From an uncultured Colwellia sp. (GTDB taxonomy: Bacteria > Pseudomonadota > Gammaproteobacteria > Enterobacterales > Alteromonadaceae): a stretch of 64,000 bases of DNA. Under the pieces are notes generated by a model. It searched no databases and was not told the DNA's origin. It saw nothing but the letters and a program-made list of their open reading frames with translations. A program made the position numbers and the translations under genes. Below are positions 25,519 to 35,997 of the stretch, piece by piece (position 1 is the first letter of the stretch; each line of letters begins with the position of its first letter). The stretch spans positions 1 through 64,000 of the forward strand of contig CAJXQI010000009.1 of the NCBI GenBank assembly GCA_913058395.1, read 5' to 3'.

Positions 25519-25724
25519 TGGTTTATTTCCTTGTAGAAACACAATTATTTTAATTATATTTATTACATTAAACAAAAATCACGCCAACAAAATAAGTCAT
25601 TAAATATCAACAACCTATTAAAACATACAATTTTAAATAAAGCCTAAAACTACAAGTTTTGGTTAAAAGCACAACTAATTAGCAATTTATTAATAATAAA
25701 AAGTTTTGACCTATTTCATAACCT

Positions 25725-27230
25725 TTACATAGGATTAGAAACAATGAATTGGCTAACAACATCAGGGAAAATCCCCAGCAACAAACCAATAATAATAAAG
25801 CTGTACACTAAAAAATGCTCAATAATAGGTCTCTTATTGGCTTGCAATTCAGTACAATCTTCCTTTTCAAATAACGTAAAAATAATAGGCAAATAATAAG
25901 CTAAGCCGATACCACTGCCGATAACTAACGTAACGATTAACCACCATGCATGGGCAATTGTTGCTTGACTTAAAATATAGAACTTACCGATAAAGCCCAT
26001 GGTTAGTGGAATACCAGCTAAACTTAACACCGCTAGAATAACTAACAATGCATGACTTGGTATGCGCCAAAATAGTCCACGTAAATCACTCAACAATAAC
26101 TCTTCTTTATATTGTAGCAATTGACCGACTTTACTCGAACATTGCGACTGTATTGCCGCCATCACCATAAAAATGGATAGATTAGCAACAACGTAGGCGC
26201 TTAAATAAAACAAAACACTCTGCCAAGTAAAACTAAGGCTTTCACCTGATAGCACAATAACTACGATGAGTAGATAGCCCATATGAGCAATGGAGGAGTA
26301 ACCAATCAGTCTTTTCAAATTTTGTTGTTTTAATGCCAAAATATTCCCCATCAACATCGATGCGACAGCTAATATCATCAGCAACAATTGCACGTTGTCA
26401 TACAACAAGTAGTTTTGCGCAACAACACACTTAACCAACACAACAAACATTGCCACCTTGGAAATAGTCGCCATCAATAGAGTCACTGGTGTCGGTGCGC
26501 CTTGATAAACATCAGGGGTCCAAAAATGAAATGGTGCAATGGAAAGCTTAAAAGCAATGCCGGAAATAAACAACAATATGCCCATTTCAAAAAATAGTCG
26601 TAAATCCTGTTGATGATATATTTCATTTGGCACGTTAGCATCAAAGCTCATATTGCCCGTAACGCTATAAATAAAAGCAATACCTAGCAACATAAAGCTT
26701 GAAGCCGTTGCACTTAATATCAAGTATTTAAAACCACTTTCAACACTAAAGTTGCTCTCACGATGATAGCCGACCAAGCCAACTAAGCTAATACTCAGCA
26801 ATTCAAAACCTAAAAATAGGCTAGCGAAATGGTTGCTTGTCACCAAAATACCCGCCCCAAGCACGAGTAACATTAACAATAAATAGTATTCATCATGTAC
26901 TTCAATATGAGCTTTTAGAAATTGGTGACTCATATGTAAAGAAACTAAAGCCGAGATCAGCACCAAACTAAAAGCAAATGCACTATAACTATCAACTTTT
27001 AGCAATTGCGTCACTGCCGTCGGTTGAATCGTTAATAAGCTAACATTAGCAACAAGAGCAATCAGCATCACCGCACCAGTAAACAGCGCTATTGTGCGCT
27101 GTGAACGCTTCCAGGCGACTAATAACAATGCCAAAGCAATGCCAAAAGCGATAATGAGCTGTGGTAGAATTACCGAAATTATTTCGATATTTAATGAAGC
27201 TTGTGAATGTGCGGTCGTTAACATCGTCAC
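25725..27230 (-). CDS. nuoN: NADH-quinone oxidoreductase subunit N
   Basis: Antiporter-like membrane subunit of respiratory complex I, one of three proton-pumping modules. The 501-residue protein is almost entirely membrane helices (14 expected); the functional core includes SGIAFKLSIAPFHFWTPDVY and APTPVTLLMATISKVAMF with conserved Lys residues. It is the last gene of the nuo operon. Start: GTG 27230 lies next to the nuoM stop with GGAG 5 nt before it; ATG 27224 in the same frame is an alternative. No strong terminator follows; a weak dyad lies at ~25705-25728. Confidence 0.96.
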   Translation of the reverse strand: MTMLTTAHSQASLNIEIISVILPQLIIAFGIALALLLVAWKRSQRTIALFTGAVMLIALVANVSLLTIQPTAVTQLLKVDSYSAFAFSLVLISALVSLHMSHQFLKAHIEVHDEYYLLLMLLVLGAGILVTSNHFASLFLGFELLSISLVGLVGYHRESNFSVESGFKYLILSATASSFMLLGIAFIYSVTGNMSFDANVPNEIYHQQDLRLFFEMGILLFISGIAFKLSIAPFHFWTPDVYQGAPTPVTLLMATISKVAMFVVLVKCVVAQNYLLYDNVQLLLMILAVASMLMGNILALKQQNLKRLIGYSSIAHMGYLLIVVIVLSGESLSFTWQSVLFYLSAYVVANLSIFMVMAAIQSQCSSKVGQLLQYKEELLLSDLRGLFWRIPSHALLVILAVLSLAGIPLTMGFIGKFYILSQATIAHAWWLIVTLVIGSGIGLAYYLPIIFTLFEKEDCTELQANKRPIIEHFLVYSFIIIGLLLGIFPDVVSQFIVSNPM

Positions 27231-28661
27231 TTATACTCCAAATGAAAAGTTAAGTAATAAGTTTGGATATAAACCAATCACCAACAGCATCAAAAATAGC
27301 GAACTGCAAATTAGTAGCTCTCTATGGCTTAAATCTAAAATTTCCTGCTTAGCCGTTCCCTGAAAGCTAGACTGGAATAACACCATACCGTAAATTGCTG
27401 AGCCAATTAGCCCTAATGCCGCAATAATGGCAAATGTAGGCATCACCTGAAATACCCCCACTAAGCTAAAGAACTCGCCAATAAAGTTGGCTAAACCCGG
27501 TAAGCCAAAGGCAGCGCCAGCAAACGCTAAGGCGAAGCCGCCCATACGAGGAGCACTTTGCCAAAAGCCGCCCATATCAGTTAAATTGCGACTATGAATA
27601 CGTAGATAAATCATCCCAGCCATTGAGAATAATGCTGCACTACTTAAACCATGAGCAATCATAGTAATAATCGCACCTTGAAAGGCAATACTGTTGAAAG
27701 CAAACAACGCCAACATCACAAAGCCCATATGACTAATACTGCTGTAAGCGACTAAGCGTTTAAAATCTTGCTGGGCAAAGGCCATCTTCGCGCCATAAAC
27801 AATGCTAATAACAGCTAACGTCGCGGCAATAGGTGCAAACTGCATGCTGGCTTGCGGGAATAAAAAAATAACAAAGCGAATTAACCCATAGGCACCAGTT
27901 TTTAGTAAAACTCCCGCCAATAATACACTGCCTGCGGTAGGTGCTTGAGTATGAGCATCTGGTAACCAGCTATGCACGGGCACTGACGGCAACTTAACCG
28001 CAAAGGCAATAAAAAAACCTAACATCAAATATTGCGTCAATGACAGTGGCATATCTAGCGCCAGCCAATCGAGGTAGTGAAAACTCAATTCACCTGTTAC
28101 CAGTAAATGAAAATAACCCGTAGCAATAATGGCAACGAGCATAAATAAGCTACTTACTTGCGTAAAAATAAAGAACTTCAAGGCAGCGAAGTGACGCTTT
28201 TCATGACCCCAAATCGCGATAATAGCCGTCATTGGCAGTAACATCACTTCCCAAAAGAAAAAGAAAAGAAACATATCTACAGCAACAAAAACGCCAATAA
28301 TACCGGCAATGGTTGCCAACAAATTAAAGTAGTAAAAGCCAGCTTTTTGTTTAATTTCTTGCCATGACACTAACACACAAATAATAGCTAATAGCCAAGT
28401 CAGTGTAATCAAAACAATACTGAGTTGATCAAGTGCAATACTGTATTCAATATTAAAAGTTTGAATCCAGCTTACCCGCGTTAATACTTGCAGATTGTCA
28501 AAAGGTTGATCATGACTAATAACAAAAATAGTAAATACTGTCGCTAGCAAAGCCAATACAATAAGTGCCAACCATTTTGCACAGCCCTGCCAGCGATTTT
28601 CCGAAAACCAAGCAAGCGCCCCAGCAAAAAGCAGAGCTAACATAATAAAAGTAAGCGTCAT
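27231..28661 (-). CDS. nuoM: NADH-quinone oxidoreductase subunit M
   Basis: Second antiporter-like proton-pumping subunit of complex I, 476 residues with ~14 membrane helices. Motifs include FFFFWEVMLLPM (conserved Glu), KLPSVPVHSWLPDAHTQAPT and RLVAYSSISHMGFV, typical of the NuoM/ND4 family. The ATG overlaps the nuoL stop by 4 nt, and nuoN begins at its own stop, so the three antiporter subunits are translationally linked. Confidence 0.97.
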   Translation of the reverse strand: MTLTFIMLALLFAGALAWFSENRWQGCAKWLALIVLALLATVFTIFVISHDQPFDNLQVLTRVSWIQTFNIEYSIALDQLSIVLITLTWLLAIICVLVSWQEIKQKAGFYYFNLLATIAGIIGVFVAVDMFLFFFFWEVMLLPMTAIIAIWGHEKRHFAALKFFIFTQVSSLFMLVAIIATGYFHLLVTGELSFHYLDWLALDMPLSLTQYLMLGFFIAFAVKLPSVPVHSWLPDAHTQAPTAGSVLLAGVLLKTGAYGLIRFVIFLFPQASMQFAPIAATLAVISIVYGAKMAFAQQDFKRLVAYSSISHMGFVMLALFAFNSIAFQGAIITMIAHGLSSAALFSMAGMIYLRIHSRNLTDMGGFWQSAPRMGGFALAFAGAAFGLPGLANFIGEFFSLVGVFQVMPTFAIIAALGLIGSAIYGMVLFQSSFQGTAKQEILDLSHRELLICSSLFLMLLVIGLYPNLLLNFSFGV

Positions 28662-30553
28662 AAAATACTCACTCCTATCAGCGTCATAATAGCCAAACCA
28701 AATGCCGCTAAATACCAGCGAAGGTTACCATTTTGAATCATCGTCATAACGTCATGCCACAAGCCAACATACCAAGCCGTCGACATCATTGTTTGGTCAA
28801 TAAAATCCCTTCGGTTAAGCTTGGCAAGCAATTGATAAGGCTTAATAAGTAATACGTCATATAAGCTATCAAAACCTAAGCCATTTCGACAAAAGATAGC
28901 AAAACGGTGCTCACTTGCCGTCAAATTAGTTTTTACACCGTCCTCTAAATTTGAATCTACACGGTAGTTTTTAAAATAAAACCAAGAAAATAAAATACCG
29001 ACAAAAGGGGTAGCGATAGCAATCGTGTGTAACCAAGATGGCTCATTAACAGATATTAACTCCTCTGCCTTGATCTTAAAAAATACCTCACTAAGATCAA
29101 GTGAGATCAAGCCACCGAATAACGACAACAGTGCCAATATAAGTAGTGCACTTCGCATCAAGCTAGCTTTTTCAATATGCAATTTCTCAGTAAAGCGCTC
29201 ATTGCCAAGAAAAGCCAAAAAGAATAATCGGCAGCTATAAATACTGGTCAGCAATGCGCCGATAATGGCACACCACCACAACGCAGGACCTGCAGTAGTT
29301 GACAACCATAACTCTGCGATTATCGCCTCTTTAGAAAAGAAACCTGATGTCCCCGGTAGCGCCATCAAACAAATCAAACCAACAACAAAAAGTGCGCTTT
29401 CAAATGGTAGCCTTTTTAACAAGCCGCCCATTTTGAAAATATTCTGTTGATGGTGCAGTGCTAAAATCACCGCGCCTGCAGTTAAAAAGAGTAGCGCTTT
29501 AAAAAAAGCATGGGTCATTAAATGGAATACACCTGCTGACCACGCTCCTGCCCCCAACGCCAACATCATATAGCCAATTTGACTCATCGTTGAATAAGCC
29601 AATACTCGTTTAATATCAGTTTGCGCCAATGCAGCCAAACCCGCTAACAATAAAGTAATAGCGCCTAACCAAGCAACATAGTTCATCACCTCAGGCGCAA
29701 AAAGAAACACACTATGCATACGAGCGATTAAATATACGCCAGCAGTGACCATAGTCGCTGCATGAATGAGCGCGCTAACTGGGGTTGGCCCTGCCATGGC
29801 ATCAGGCAACCAAGTTTGCAGCGGTAACTGAGCCGATTTACCAACAGCGCCACCTAATAACAACAAAGCAATCCAATAAATATCCGTCGATTCTTGCAAG
29901 CTGAAGCCAATTTCAGAGCTACCTACCCCCCGTATAAGCTCACTTACGGCAGTAATATTGAGTTCTCCAAAACTACTAAACAGCCAAAACAAGCCAATCG
30001 CCATCGACGTGTCACCGATACGAGTAACAATAAAGGCTTTACGTGCCGCTAAAACATTAGCTTGCTCTTGATACCAAAAACCAATCAATAAGAAACTACA
30101 TAAACCAACGCCTTCCCAGCCCAGATACAATAAAACTAAATTATCAGCTAATACCAATATCAACATGGCAACAATAAACAAGTTCATATAAGCCATAAAT
30201 CGTGAAAAATTAGCGTCATCTTTCATATAGGCTGCAGCGAATAAATGAATTAAAAAACCGACGCCAGACACCACACTGATCATTACGGCAGAAAGGCCAT
30301 CAAGGTAGAAACTAACATTGACTTCAGCCATCCTTTGCTGGCTACTTAAACTAAACCAATGCCATAAATCAACGCTAATAAAGTGACTTGAGCTATTGGA
30401 TAATTCAAATACCAATAAGCCACTGACTAAAGCGGTCAATGCCATAGCACCAACACTGATAGCACTTGCTAGACGCCATGATAAGCGTTTGGCAAAAAGG
30501 ATTAATAGCAAAAAGCTAACAAGTGGATAAAAAGGCAAACTTGCTAATAGCAC
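28658..30553 (-). CDS. nuoL: NADH-quinone oxidoreductase subunit L
   Basis: Largest antiporter-like subunit of complex I, 631 residues. About 16 membrane helices include the C-terminal lateral helix that runs along the membrane arm. Recognisable motifs are LYLGWEGVGLCSFLLIGFWY, GKSAQLPLQTWLPDAMAGPT and VLAYSTMSQIGYMMLALG. Length is close to E. coli NuoL (613). It starts 2 nt after the nuoK stop codon. Confidence 0.97.
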   Translation of the reverse strand: MLLASLPFYPLVSFLLLILFAKRLSWRLASAISVGAMALTALVSGLLVFELSNSSSHFISVDLWHWFSLSSQQRMAEVNVSFYLDGLSAVMISVVSGVGFLIHLFAAAYMKDDANFSRFMAYMNLFIVAMLILVLADNLVLLYLGWEGVGLCSFLLIGFWYQEQANVLAARKAFIVTRIGDTSMAIGLFWLFSSFGELNITAVSELIRGVGSSEIGFSLQESTDIYWIALLLLGGAVGKSAQLPLQTWLPDAMAGPTPVSALIHAATMVTAGVYLIARMHSVFLFAPEVMNYVAWLGAITLLLAGLAALAQTDIKRVLAYSTMSQIGYMMLALGAGAWSAGVFHLMTHAFFKALLFLTAGAVILALHHQQNIFKMGGLLKRLPFESALFVVGLICLMALPGTSGFFSKEAIIAELWLSTTAGPALWWCAIIGALLTSIYSCRLFFLAFLGNERFTEKLHIEKASLMRSALLILALLSLFGGLISLDLSEVFFKIKAEELISVNEPSWLHTIAIATPFVGILFSWFYFKNYRVDSNLEDGVKTNLTASEHRFAIFCRNGLGFDSLYDVLLIKPYQLLAKLNRRDFIDQTMMSTAWYVGLWHDVMTMIQNGNLRWYLAAFGLAIMTLIGVSIL

Positions 30554-30555
30554 GG

Positions 30556-30864
30556 TTATCCCCTCATCTCATTAAGTAAATCGATATCTAAAGAGCGATA
30601 TTTTTTCTGCATTCGAATTAGTAGCGCCAAGCCCACAGCAACTTCCGCAGCTGCTAAAGTCAAAATTAGAATGAACATCACTTGTCCGTCGGCTTGTTGC
30701 CAAGCACTGCCTGCTCCTATAAAAGCAACACCAACCGCGTTAAGCATCACTTCCAAGCTCATTAGGATGAACAAGGTGTTTTTTCTCGCGACAACGCCAA
30801 TAAAGCCAATGGCAAAAAGTAGACTAGATAACACCAGCACGTGAAATAATGGGATAGTGGTCAT
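30556..30864 (-). CDS. nuoK: NADH-quinone oxidoreductase subunit K
   Basis: Small complex I membrane subunit, 102 residues with three helices. Conserved Glu residues in LMSLEVMLNAVGVAFI and LTLAAAEVAVGLALL belong to the proton path at the arm interface. Its ATG overlaps the nuoJ stop by 4 nt. Confidence 0.96.
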   Translation of the reverse strand: MTTIPLFHVLVLSSLLFAIGFIGVVARKNTLFILMSLEVMLNAVGVAFIGAGSAWQQADGQVMFILILTLAAAEVAVGLALLIRMQKKYRSLDIDLLNEMRG

Positions 30865-31391
30865 AACTGGCTCCCCTGCACGTCTGGCTTGGCATAGTGA
30901 TAACCAGCAAGTAACCCAGCCAACAATAAAAAAGATGCAATTTCGACAGCAAGTAGGTATGGACCATATAGCATAATGCCAACGGCTTTAGAGCTGACCA
31001 CATTAGCCTGTAATGTTTGCTGTATTTGGGCATTATTAATAATAACGGTTAGTTCGAGTAGTAAGGCAAAAGCCAATAACATTGCGCCAAACATGTTAGC
31101 TACACTTTTACTTTTCGGGGCATTAATGGTTTCGTCTTTACCCAAACCAAACATTAAAACAGCAAAAACAAAAAGCACTAATATTGCACCTGCATAAACA
31201 ATGACTTCCAAACCAGCAGCAAATGGCGCGCCCATTAAATAAAAACACACAGCAACAGCGAGTAGCGATACCACTAAATACAGCAATGCGTGTACGGTAT
31301 TACTGCCCGTGACAACCTTTAAACTAGCGATAACCGCGACCGTAGCCGCAAGGTAAAATAAGCTGTCAATAGTAGCTAAATCAGTAAGCAT
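30861..31391 (-). CDS. nuoJ: NADH-quinone oxidoreductase subunit J
   Basis: Complex I membrane subunit, 176 residues with five helices; EVIVYAGAILVLFVFAVLM holds the pi-bulge helix TM3 found in the family. The C-terminal tail is short and polar. It lies 31 nt after nuoI, one of the few gaps in the operon. Start ATG 31391 is preceded by GGAGGGGGAAG, a strong Shine-Dalgarno. Confidence 0.95.
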   Translation of the reverse strand: MLTDLATIDSLFYLAATVAVIASLKVVTGSNTVHALLYLVVSLLAVAVCFYLMGAPFAAGLEVIVYAGAILVLFVFAVLMFGLGKDETINAPKSKSVANMFGAMLLAFALLLELTVIINNAQIQQTLQANVVSSKAVGIMLYGPYLLAVEIASFLLLAGLLAGYHYAKPDVQGSQL

Positions 31392-31422
31392 AACTTCCCC
31401 CTCCTGCTCATAATGAGATAAC

Positions 31423-31968
31423 TCATGGCATTAACCCCTTAATATCGATCGGAGGCCTTTCTTGCTCAGCCTCTCCTTTGCCTTTACCGGCAATGACAAT
31501 GCCCGATTGCTGATAAAAACTGTAATCTGGATACTTTCCAGGGCCATTAATCAGCAAATGTTCTTTTTCATAAACTAAGTTTTGTCGATCATATTCCGCA
31601 AGTTCAACATCTGGCGTCAACTGAATCGCGTAAGTAGGGCAAGCTTCCTCGCAAAAGCCACATAAAATGCAACGAGAAAAATTAATGCGGAAAAAGTCAG
31701 CACGTTTTCGGCCATCGTCATCAACCACTTGTTGAAGGGCAATACAATCTACAGGACAAGCCACTGCACATAAATTACAAGCCACACAACGCTCTTCGCC
31801 ACTAGGGTCACGTGTCAAAACAATTCGTCCACGATAACGCGGTGCTAAATACGGTTTTTGTTCGGGGTATTGCACCGTATCTGCTTTAGTAAAAGTATGT
31901 TTTAGTACTAACCACATAGTTCTTAATTGACTAAATATTAATGAATTTGCTAGTTTTTCTTTATTCAT
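31423..31968 (-). CDS. nuoI: NADH-quinone oxidoreductase subunit I (two [4Fe-4S])
   Basis: Ferredoxin-like complex I subunit, 181 residues (E. coli 180), carrying clusters N6a and N6b. The two cluster motifs are [15 protein letters not shown] and [15 protein letters not shown]. It passes electrons from NuoG to NuoB at the membrane interface. Its ATG shares one nucleotide with the nuoH stop (TAATG). Confidence 0.97.
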   Translation of the reverse strand: MNKEKLANSLIFSQLRTMWLVLKHTFTKADTVQYPEQKPYLAPRYRGRIVLTRDPSGEERCVACNLCAVACPVDCIALQQVVDDDGRKRADFFRINFSRCILCGFCEEACPTYAIQLTPDVELAEYDRQNLVYEKEHLLINGPGKYPDYSFYQQSGIVIAGKGKGEAEQERPPIDIKGLMP

Positions 31969-32942
31969 TACAGCACTCCCGTCAAACGTAGTAGCGCGGT
32001 CACTATCAAGTTCAGTAACGCTAGTGGCAGCATCACCATCCAGCCAAATTTCAATAACTGATCAAAGCGAGGCCTAGGCAAAGATGTACGTAAGAGAATA
32101 AAAAACATCACAAAACACATGATTTTAATGATGAACCAAACCAACGGCGGTAACCAAGCAGACAAAGGCTCTGGCATTAACCAGCCACCAAAAAACAAGA
32201 CCACTGACATCGCAGAAATAAGCGTGACACCTAAATATTCACCCAGAAAAAATAACGCGAATTTCAAGCCTGAATATTCGGTATGAAAACCTGCAGTTAA
32301 CTCTGTTTCAGCTTCAGGTAAGTCAAATGGTAAGCGGTGACTTTCGGCAATTCCAGCCACTAAAAAGATGAAAAATCCGACAAATTGCGACTGAATTAAC
32401 CAGCCTTCTGATTGCGCTAAAACTATTTCTCGTAGGTTAAAAGTACCAGTGAGTAAAACCACGCCCATTACCGACAAGCCCATAAAGACTTCATAACTTA
32501 CCGTTTGCGCAGCTGCCCTCATGCCACCTAACAAGGCATATTTAGAGTTTGATGCCCAACCTGCCAGCACCACGCTATAAACGGCTAGTGATGCCATGGC
32601 GAGAAAAAATAATAAGCCGATATTTAAGTCGGAAACGCCTATATCAGGAGAAAACGGTACGACTGCAAAACTCATTAATACACAAATAGCACCAATTATT
32701 GGAGCCAAGATAAAAACTAAGCGATCACTAAAAGGTGGGATCCAATCTTCTTTGCCAAGAATTTTTAGCAAGTCAGCCAGTGATTGTAAAATACCAAATG
32801 GACCAACTCGGTTCGGACCATGACGGTCTTGCCAAATACCAATAACTCTACGTTCAACCCACACTAACATCGCCGCCATTGGGATCAACAAAGCAATAAT
32901 GATAGTAATTTCAAGTAATTTCCAAAGCATTTCAGGCATCAT
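31968..32942 (-). CDS. nuoH: NADH-quinone oxidoreductase subunit H
   Basis: Membrane subunit that forms much of the quinone-binding chamber, 324 residues with eight helices. Conserved segments are [20 protein letters not shown], the acidic loop [20 protein letters not shown] and [17 protein letters not shown]. The start overlaps the 3' end of nuoG by 11 nt; Met1 and Met2 are both possible. Confidence 0.97.
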   Translation of the reverse strand: MMPEMLWKLLEITIIIALLIPMAAMLVWVERRVIGIWQDRHGPNRVGPFGILQSLADLLKILGKEDWIPPFSDRLVFILAPIIGAICVLMSFAVVPFSPDIGVSDLNIGLLFFLAMASLAVYSVVLAGWASNSKYALLGGMRAAAQTVSYEVFMGLSVMGVVLLTGTFNLREIVLAQSEGWLIQSQFVGFFIFLVAGIAESHRLPFDLPEAETELTAGFHTEYSGLKFALFFLGEYLGVTLISAMSVVLFFGGWLMPEPLSAWLPPLVWFIIKIMCFVMFFILLRTSLPRPRFDQLLKFGWMVMLPLALLNLIVTALLRLTGVL

Positions 32943-35900
32943 TTAGCCCTCCAGAAACTAGCCGAATAGGGATCGTTTGATCGTTTTCCTTCAGCCTTTC
33001 CAACACGGCTTCTTTACTTGCTTTTGCTGCTAATACATCATCATTAAACTGGCTAAGGTGATCTGTTTTTTCTTGAGCCTCAGCGGCAGTAATCTTCATT
33101 TCAAGCTGATAAGTTAACGATTGACACAGTGGAAAGTTACCAAAGACTAATGATGGCGGTAAATTGGCTAACACCATTACCTGGCCTATAACCGTTTGAC
33201 TTACCAATTGCTTTTGTTCATTAGTGGCAGAAAACACCACTTTGCACCACTGCCGAGATTTAACCCCCGTTTTTTCGGCAGTAACATTGCTAATAAATAG
33301 TTGATTACTTTGCTTAAGCATTTTAAATTCTGGCGTTAAGGCAGCCTGCCATTCACTGAAGTAAATACTTTGCTGTTGAACATAGCTCAAGCTATTTGGT
33401 ACTGATTCAGAGTAGCCAATTTTGTCTGAGTCACTTGCCACTTTGTTAACTAATTGCCAATGCGTGTTATTCGCAAGGTCTGCTGAAATAGCAATAAAGT
33501 TAGCTTGAGAGTGCTGAATTAAAGGACCGTTTATATGTTCTTGATATTGACCAATCGCTTGGTTTGAATTCCACCCTGGCGCCCAAGCAAAAGGCATATT
33601 ACTGGTTTGCCTAATCGACGCCCCTTCCATTGAAAAGCGAAAATCATCATCCGATTTTTGCGTCGTTTTACTCTCATGAACACTAATGTTTGCCATTTGC
33701 GATGTTCTACCACTAGCTCTGTGGCTCATTCTCGCCGTGGCTCTATCATTCGATTCACTATCAATGTCTGCAATAAGCTCTGGCCAAGATGGATAATGCT
33801 GAGCAAAAAACTGATGTAATTGCAGCAAAGACTGACAACTAGAATTTTTCGTAATCGTATTAACTTTAATATTAACGCTAGCATCAAGCTTGTCGTTTTC
33901 TCTTAAAGGCTCTACTGACGTACCTTCAACGCTAACTTTTACACCTAAGATATCTGCAATGTTATCAAGCCAACGCCAGCTTTCTTGAATAGGTAAAACA
34001 GGCGGGTGCACCTGAGTAAATTTTTGTGCTCTGCCTTGATAGTTAACATAGTGGCCATCACCTTCACTGACGGCTGCTACAGGTAAAACGATATCAGCAA
34101 GCTTGGTCAGTCTATTTTCACTGTGATCAAGCACAATTAAAGTTTCTGCCAATGCCCTTAATTGCTGTATTTGATTTTCAGAGCACTTAGCAAGCTCTTG
34201 CTCTAAAATAATAACTCCTTGTAACTTTAAAGATTTTTCCTTATCAACTTGCTCACTCAGCTTTGTTAGCACTTGCTCAATAGATAAAGAATGCTCATCA
34301 AGCAAAGATAACGCGCCAACGCTATTACTGCACGGCGGCGTAATAATTAAACCGGGCTCGGTAATGCCGTTATCTTGTTTGAAGCTAAGCATTAGCTTAG
34401 CAATACTTTCTAATAACTCTGCATTAACTAAACTAGTGCCAGAAACCAGCATTGGTTTGTTAGCGCGACATAAGCCTTGGTATACAGCAATAACAAAGTG
34501 TTGCTCACTAGTGCTTAACTGTTCTTGTAAAAAGGGTTCTTGCAGGAAGTGTTGATTAATATGTTTTTCAACAGTTTCTTTACTGCCCAAACTTAATAGT
34601 TTTTCCAACGCTTGCAAACAAAGTGACATACGCTCAACAGGCATTAATAATGCTTGTTCGGCGACATCGTCTAATTTAGTTTTTGTGCTATTTAATGAAA
34701 ACAATGGTGATAACAAGGTACCACCAATGGTTCGCACTGCACTGTCTTGCCAAGATGGAATACCAATTGATGAGGCTTTTGCTATTGCTGCATTACGTAA
34801 AGCTTGGCGCACAGAAAGTGCCATACGAGCAGCGGTTTGGGTAATATCCTCACCAACAATTAAAATAAAATCGCTAGTTTCTATTTCAGCTAAGTTAGGC
34901 GTTCTACCTAATTGCATTAATTGTGCATGCTGCGCTGCTGCTTGCATTTCACAGTCATTGTAGCCCACTGAAAAATTACGATTACCAACGATATTTTTCA
35001 AATAAAAATTTGCCTCTAGTGAAGCGCGAGCAGAGCCAATACCAATAAAATTTTTCAGGCGAAAATGTGATAAGGCTTTTGCGATATCGAGTGTAGAAAG
35101 CTGTACTGGTGATTGCTGACTTATACCCTTTACTTTTCTGAGTCGTTGTTCACCATTGACGTAACCAATACCAAAACGACCACGATCACAGAGAAAATAG
35201 CCATTAAGCTCTGGATTATACCGGTTCATTACCCGTCGTACTGAGCCATAGCGTTCACCAATGCTTAAATTGCAGCCAACTGAACAGTGGCTACACACTG
35301 ACGGTGCAGACTGTAAATCCCATTTACGGGTATAATGTGCTGAAAAAGCTTTGTTAGTGAAAACTCCGGTCGGACAAACTTCGACTAAATTACCACTAAA
35401 CTCACTTTCTAACGCGCCATCAGTTTGACGACCAAAGTACACTTGATTTTTTGAGCCATAAACACCAAAATCTTTACCGCCAGCATAATCGTTATAAAAA
35501 CGCGTACAGCGATAACAGGTGATACAACGGTTCATTTCATGCCCGACTAATTCACCTAAATATTGATTGGTAAATGTACGTTTTGTTCCCTGATATTCAC
35601 GAGCACTATGCCCTGTCATCACAGTCATATCTTGTAAGTGACATTCGCCACCTTCTGCGCAAACAGGACAATCATGCGGGTGATTAGTCATCATGGCGGC
35701 AATAACTTGTTCACGAAATTCACTAGCATGGGCATTTTTAATACTAATGCGCATACCGTCAGTAACAGGCGTGGTACAAGCCATCACCAAACGACCACGT
35801 TGATCATTTTCATCTTGAAATTGCGTTACTGCACACTGCCTGCAAGCACCAACTGATCCCATTGATGGATGCCAACAAAAATAGGGTAAATTTAATTTCT

Positions 35901-35997
35901 GTGATAACACGCCGGCCAATAAGTTATCTTCAGTGCTGACTTGGTAAGGCTGATCATCAATAAAAATAGTCACTGAATTTTTGTTACTTACACTCAT
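32932..35997 (-). CDS. nuoG: NADH-quinone oxidoreductase subunit G (long form)
   Basis: Peripheral-arm subunit with several Fe-S clusters, 1021 residues against ~908 in E. coli. N-terminal motifs are CWHPSMGSVGACRQCAV ([2Fe-2S] N1b), HDCPVCAEGGECHLQD (His-ligated N5), CITCYRCTRFY with CPTG (N4), and CSHCSVGC plus a later C (the extra N7 cluster, present in E. coli too). The middle is a molybdopterin-oxidoreductase-like fold without cofactor motifs. Extra length lies mainly in a polar, Ser/Arg-rich stretch around 770-840 and in the C-terminal part. Its start overlaps nuoF by 4 nt. Confidence 0.96.
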   Translation of the reverse strand: MSVSNKNSVTIFIDDQPYQVSTEDNLLAGVLSQKLNLPYFCWHPSMGSVGACRQCAVTQFQDENDQRGRLVMACTTPVTDGMRISIKNAHASEFREQVIAAMMTNHPHDCPVCAEGGECHLQDMTVMTGHSAREYQGTKRTFTNQYLGELVGHEMNRCITCYRCTRFYNDYAGGKDFGVYGSKNQVYFGRQTDGALESEFSGNLVEVCPTGVFTNKAFSAHYTRKWDLQSAPSVCSHCSVGCNLSIGERYGSVRRVMNRYNPELNGYFLCDRGRFGIGYVNGEQRLRKVKGISQQSPVQLSTLDIAKALSHFRLKNFIGIGSARASLEANFYLKNIVGNRNFSVGYNDCEMQAAAQHAQLMQLGRTPNLAEIETSDFILIVGEDITQTAARMALSVRQALRNAAIAKASSIGIPSWQDSAVRTIGGTLLSPLFSLNSTKTKLDDVAEQALLMPVERMSLCLQALEKLLSLGSKETVEKHINQHFLQEPFLQEQLSTSEQHFVIAVYQGLCRANKPMLVSGTSLVNAELLESIAKLMLSFKQDNGITEPGLIITPPCSNSVGALSLLDEHSLSIEQVLTKLSEQVDKEKSLKLQGVIILEQELAKCSENQIQQLRALAETLIVLDHSENRLTKLADIVLPVAAVSEGDGHYVNYQGRAQKFTQVHPPVLPIQESWRWLDNIADILGVKVSVEGTSVEPLRENDKLDASVNIKVNTITKNSSCQSLLQLHQFFAQHYPSWPELIADIDSESNDRATARMSHRASGRTSQMANISVHESKTTQKSDDDFRFSMEGASIRQTSNMPFAWAPGWNSNQAIGQYQEHINGPLIQHSQANFIAISADLANNTHWQLVNKVASDSDKIGYSESVPNSLSYVQQQSIYFSEWQAALTPEFKMLKQSNQLFISNVTAEKTGVKSRQWCKVVFSATNEQKQLVSQTVIGQVMVLANLPPSLVFGNFPLCQSLTYQLEMKITAAEAQEKTDHLSQFNDDVLAAKASKEAVLERLKENDQTIPIRLVSGGLNDA

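Noticed and set aside
25519-25724. Terminator after nuoN
   Set aside because: Only a 5-bp stem with a 14-nt loop was found and the T-rich stretch is displaced; not strong enough for a feature.
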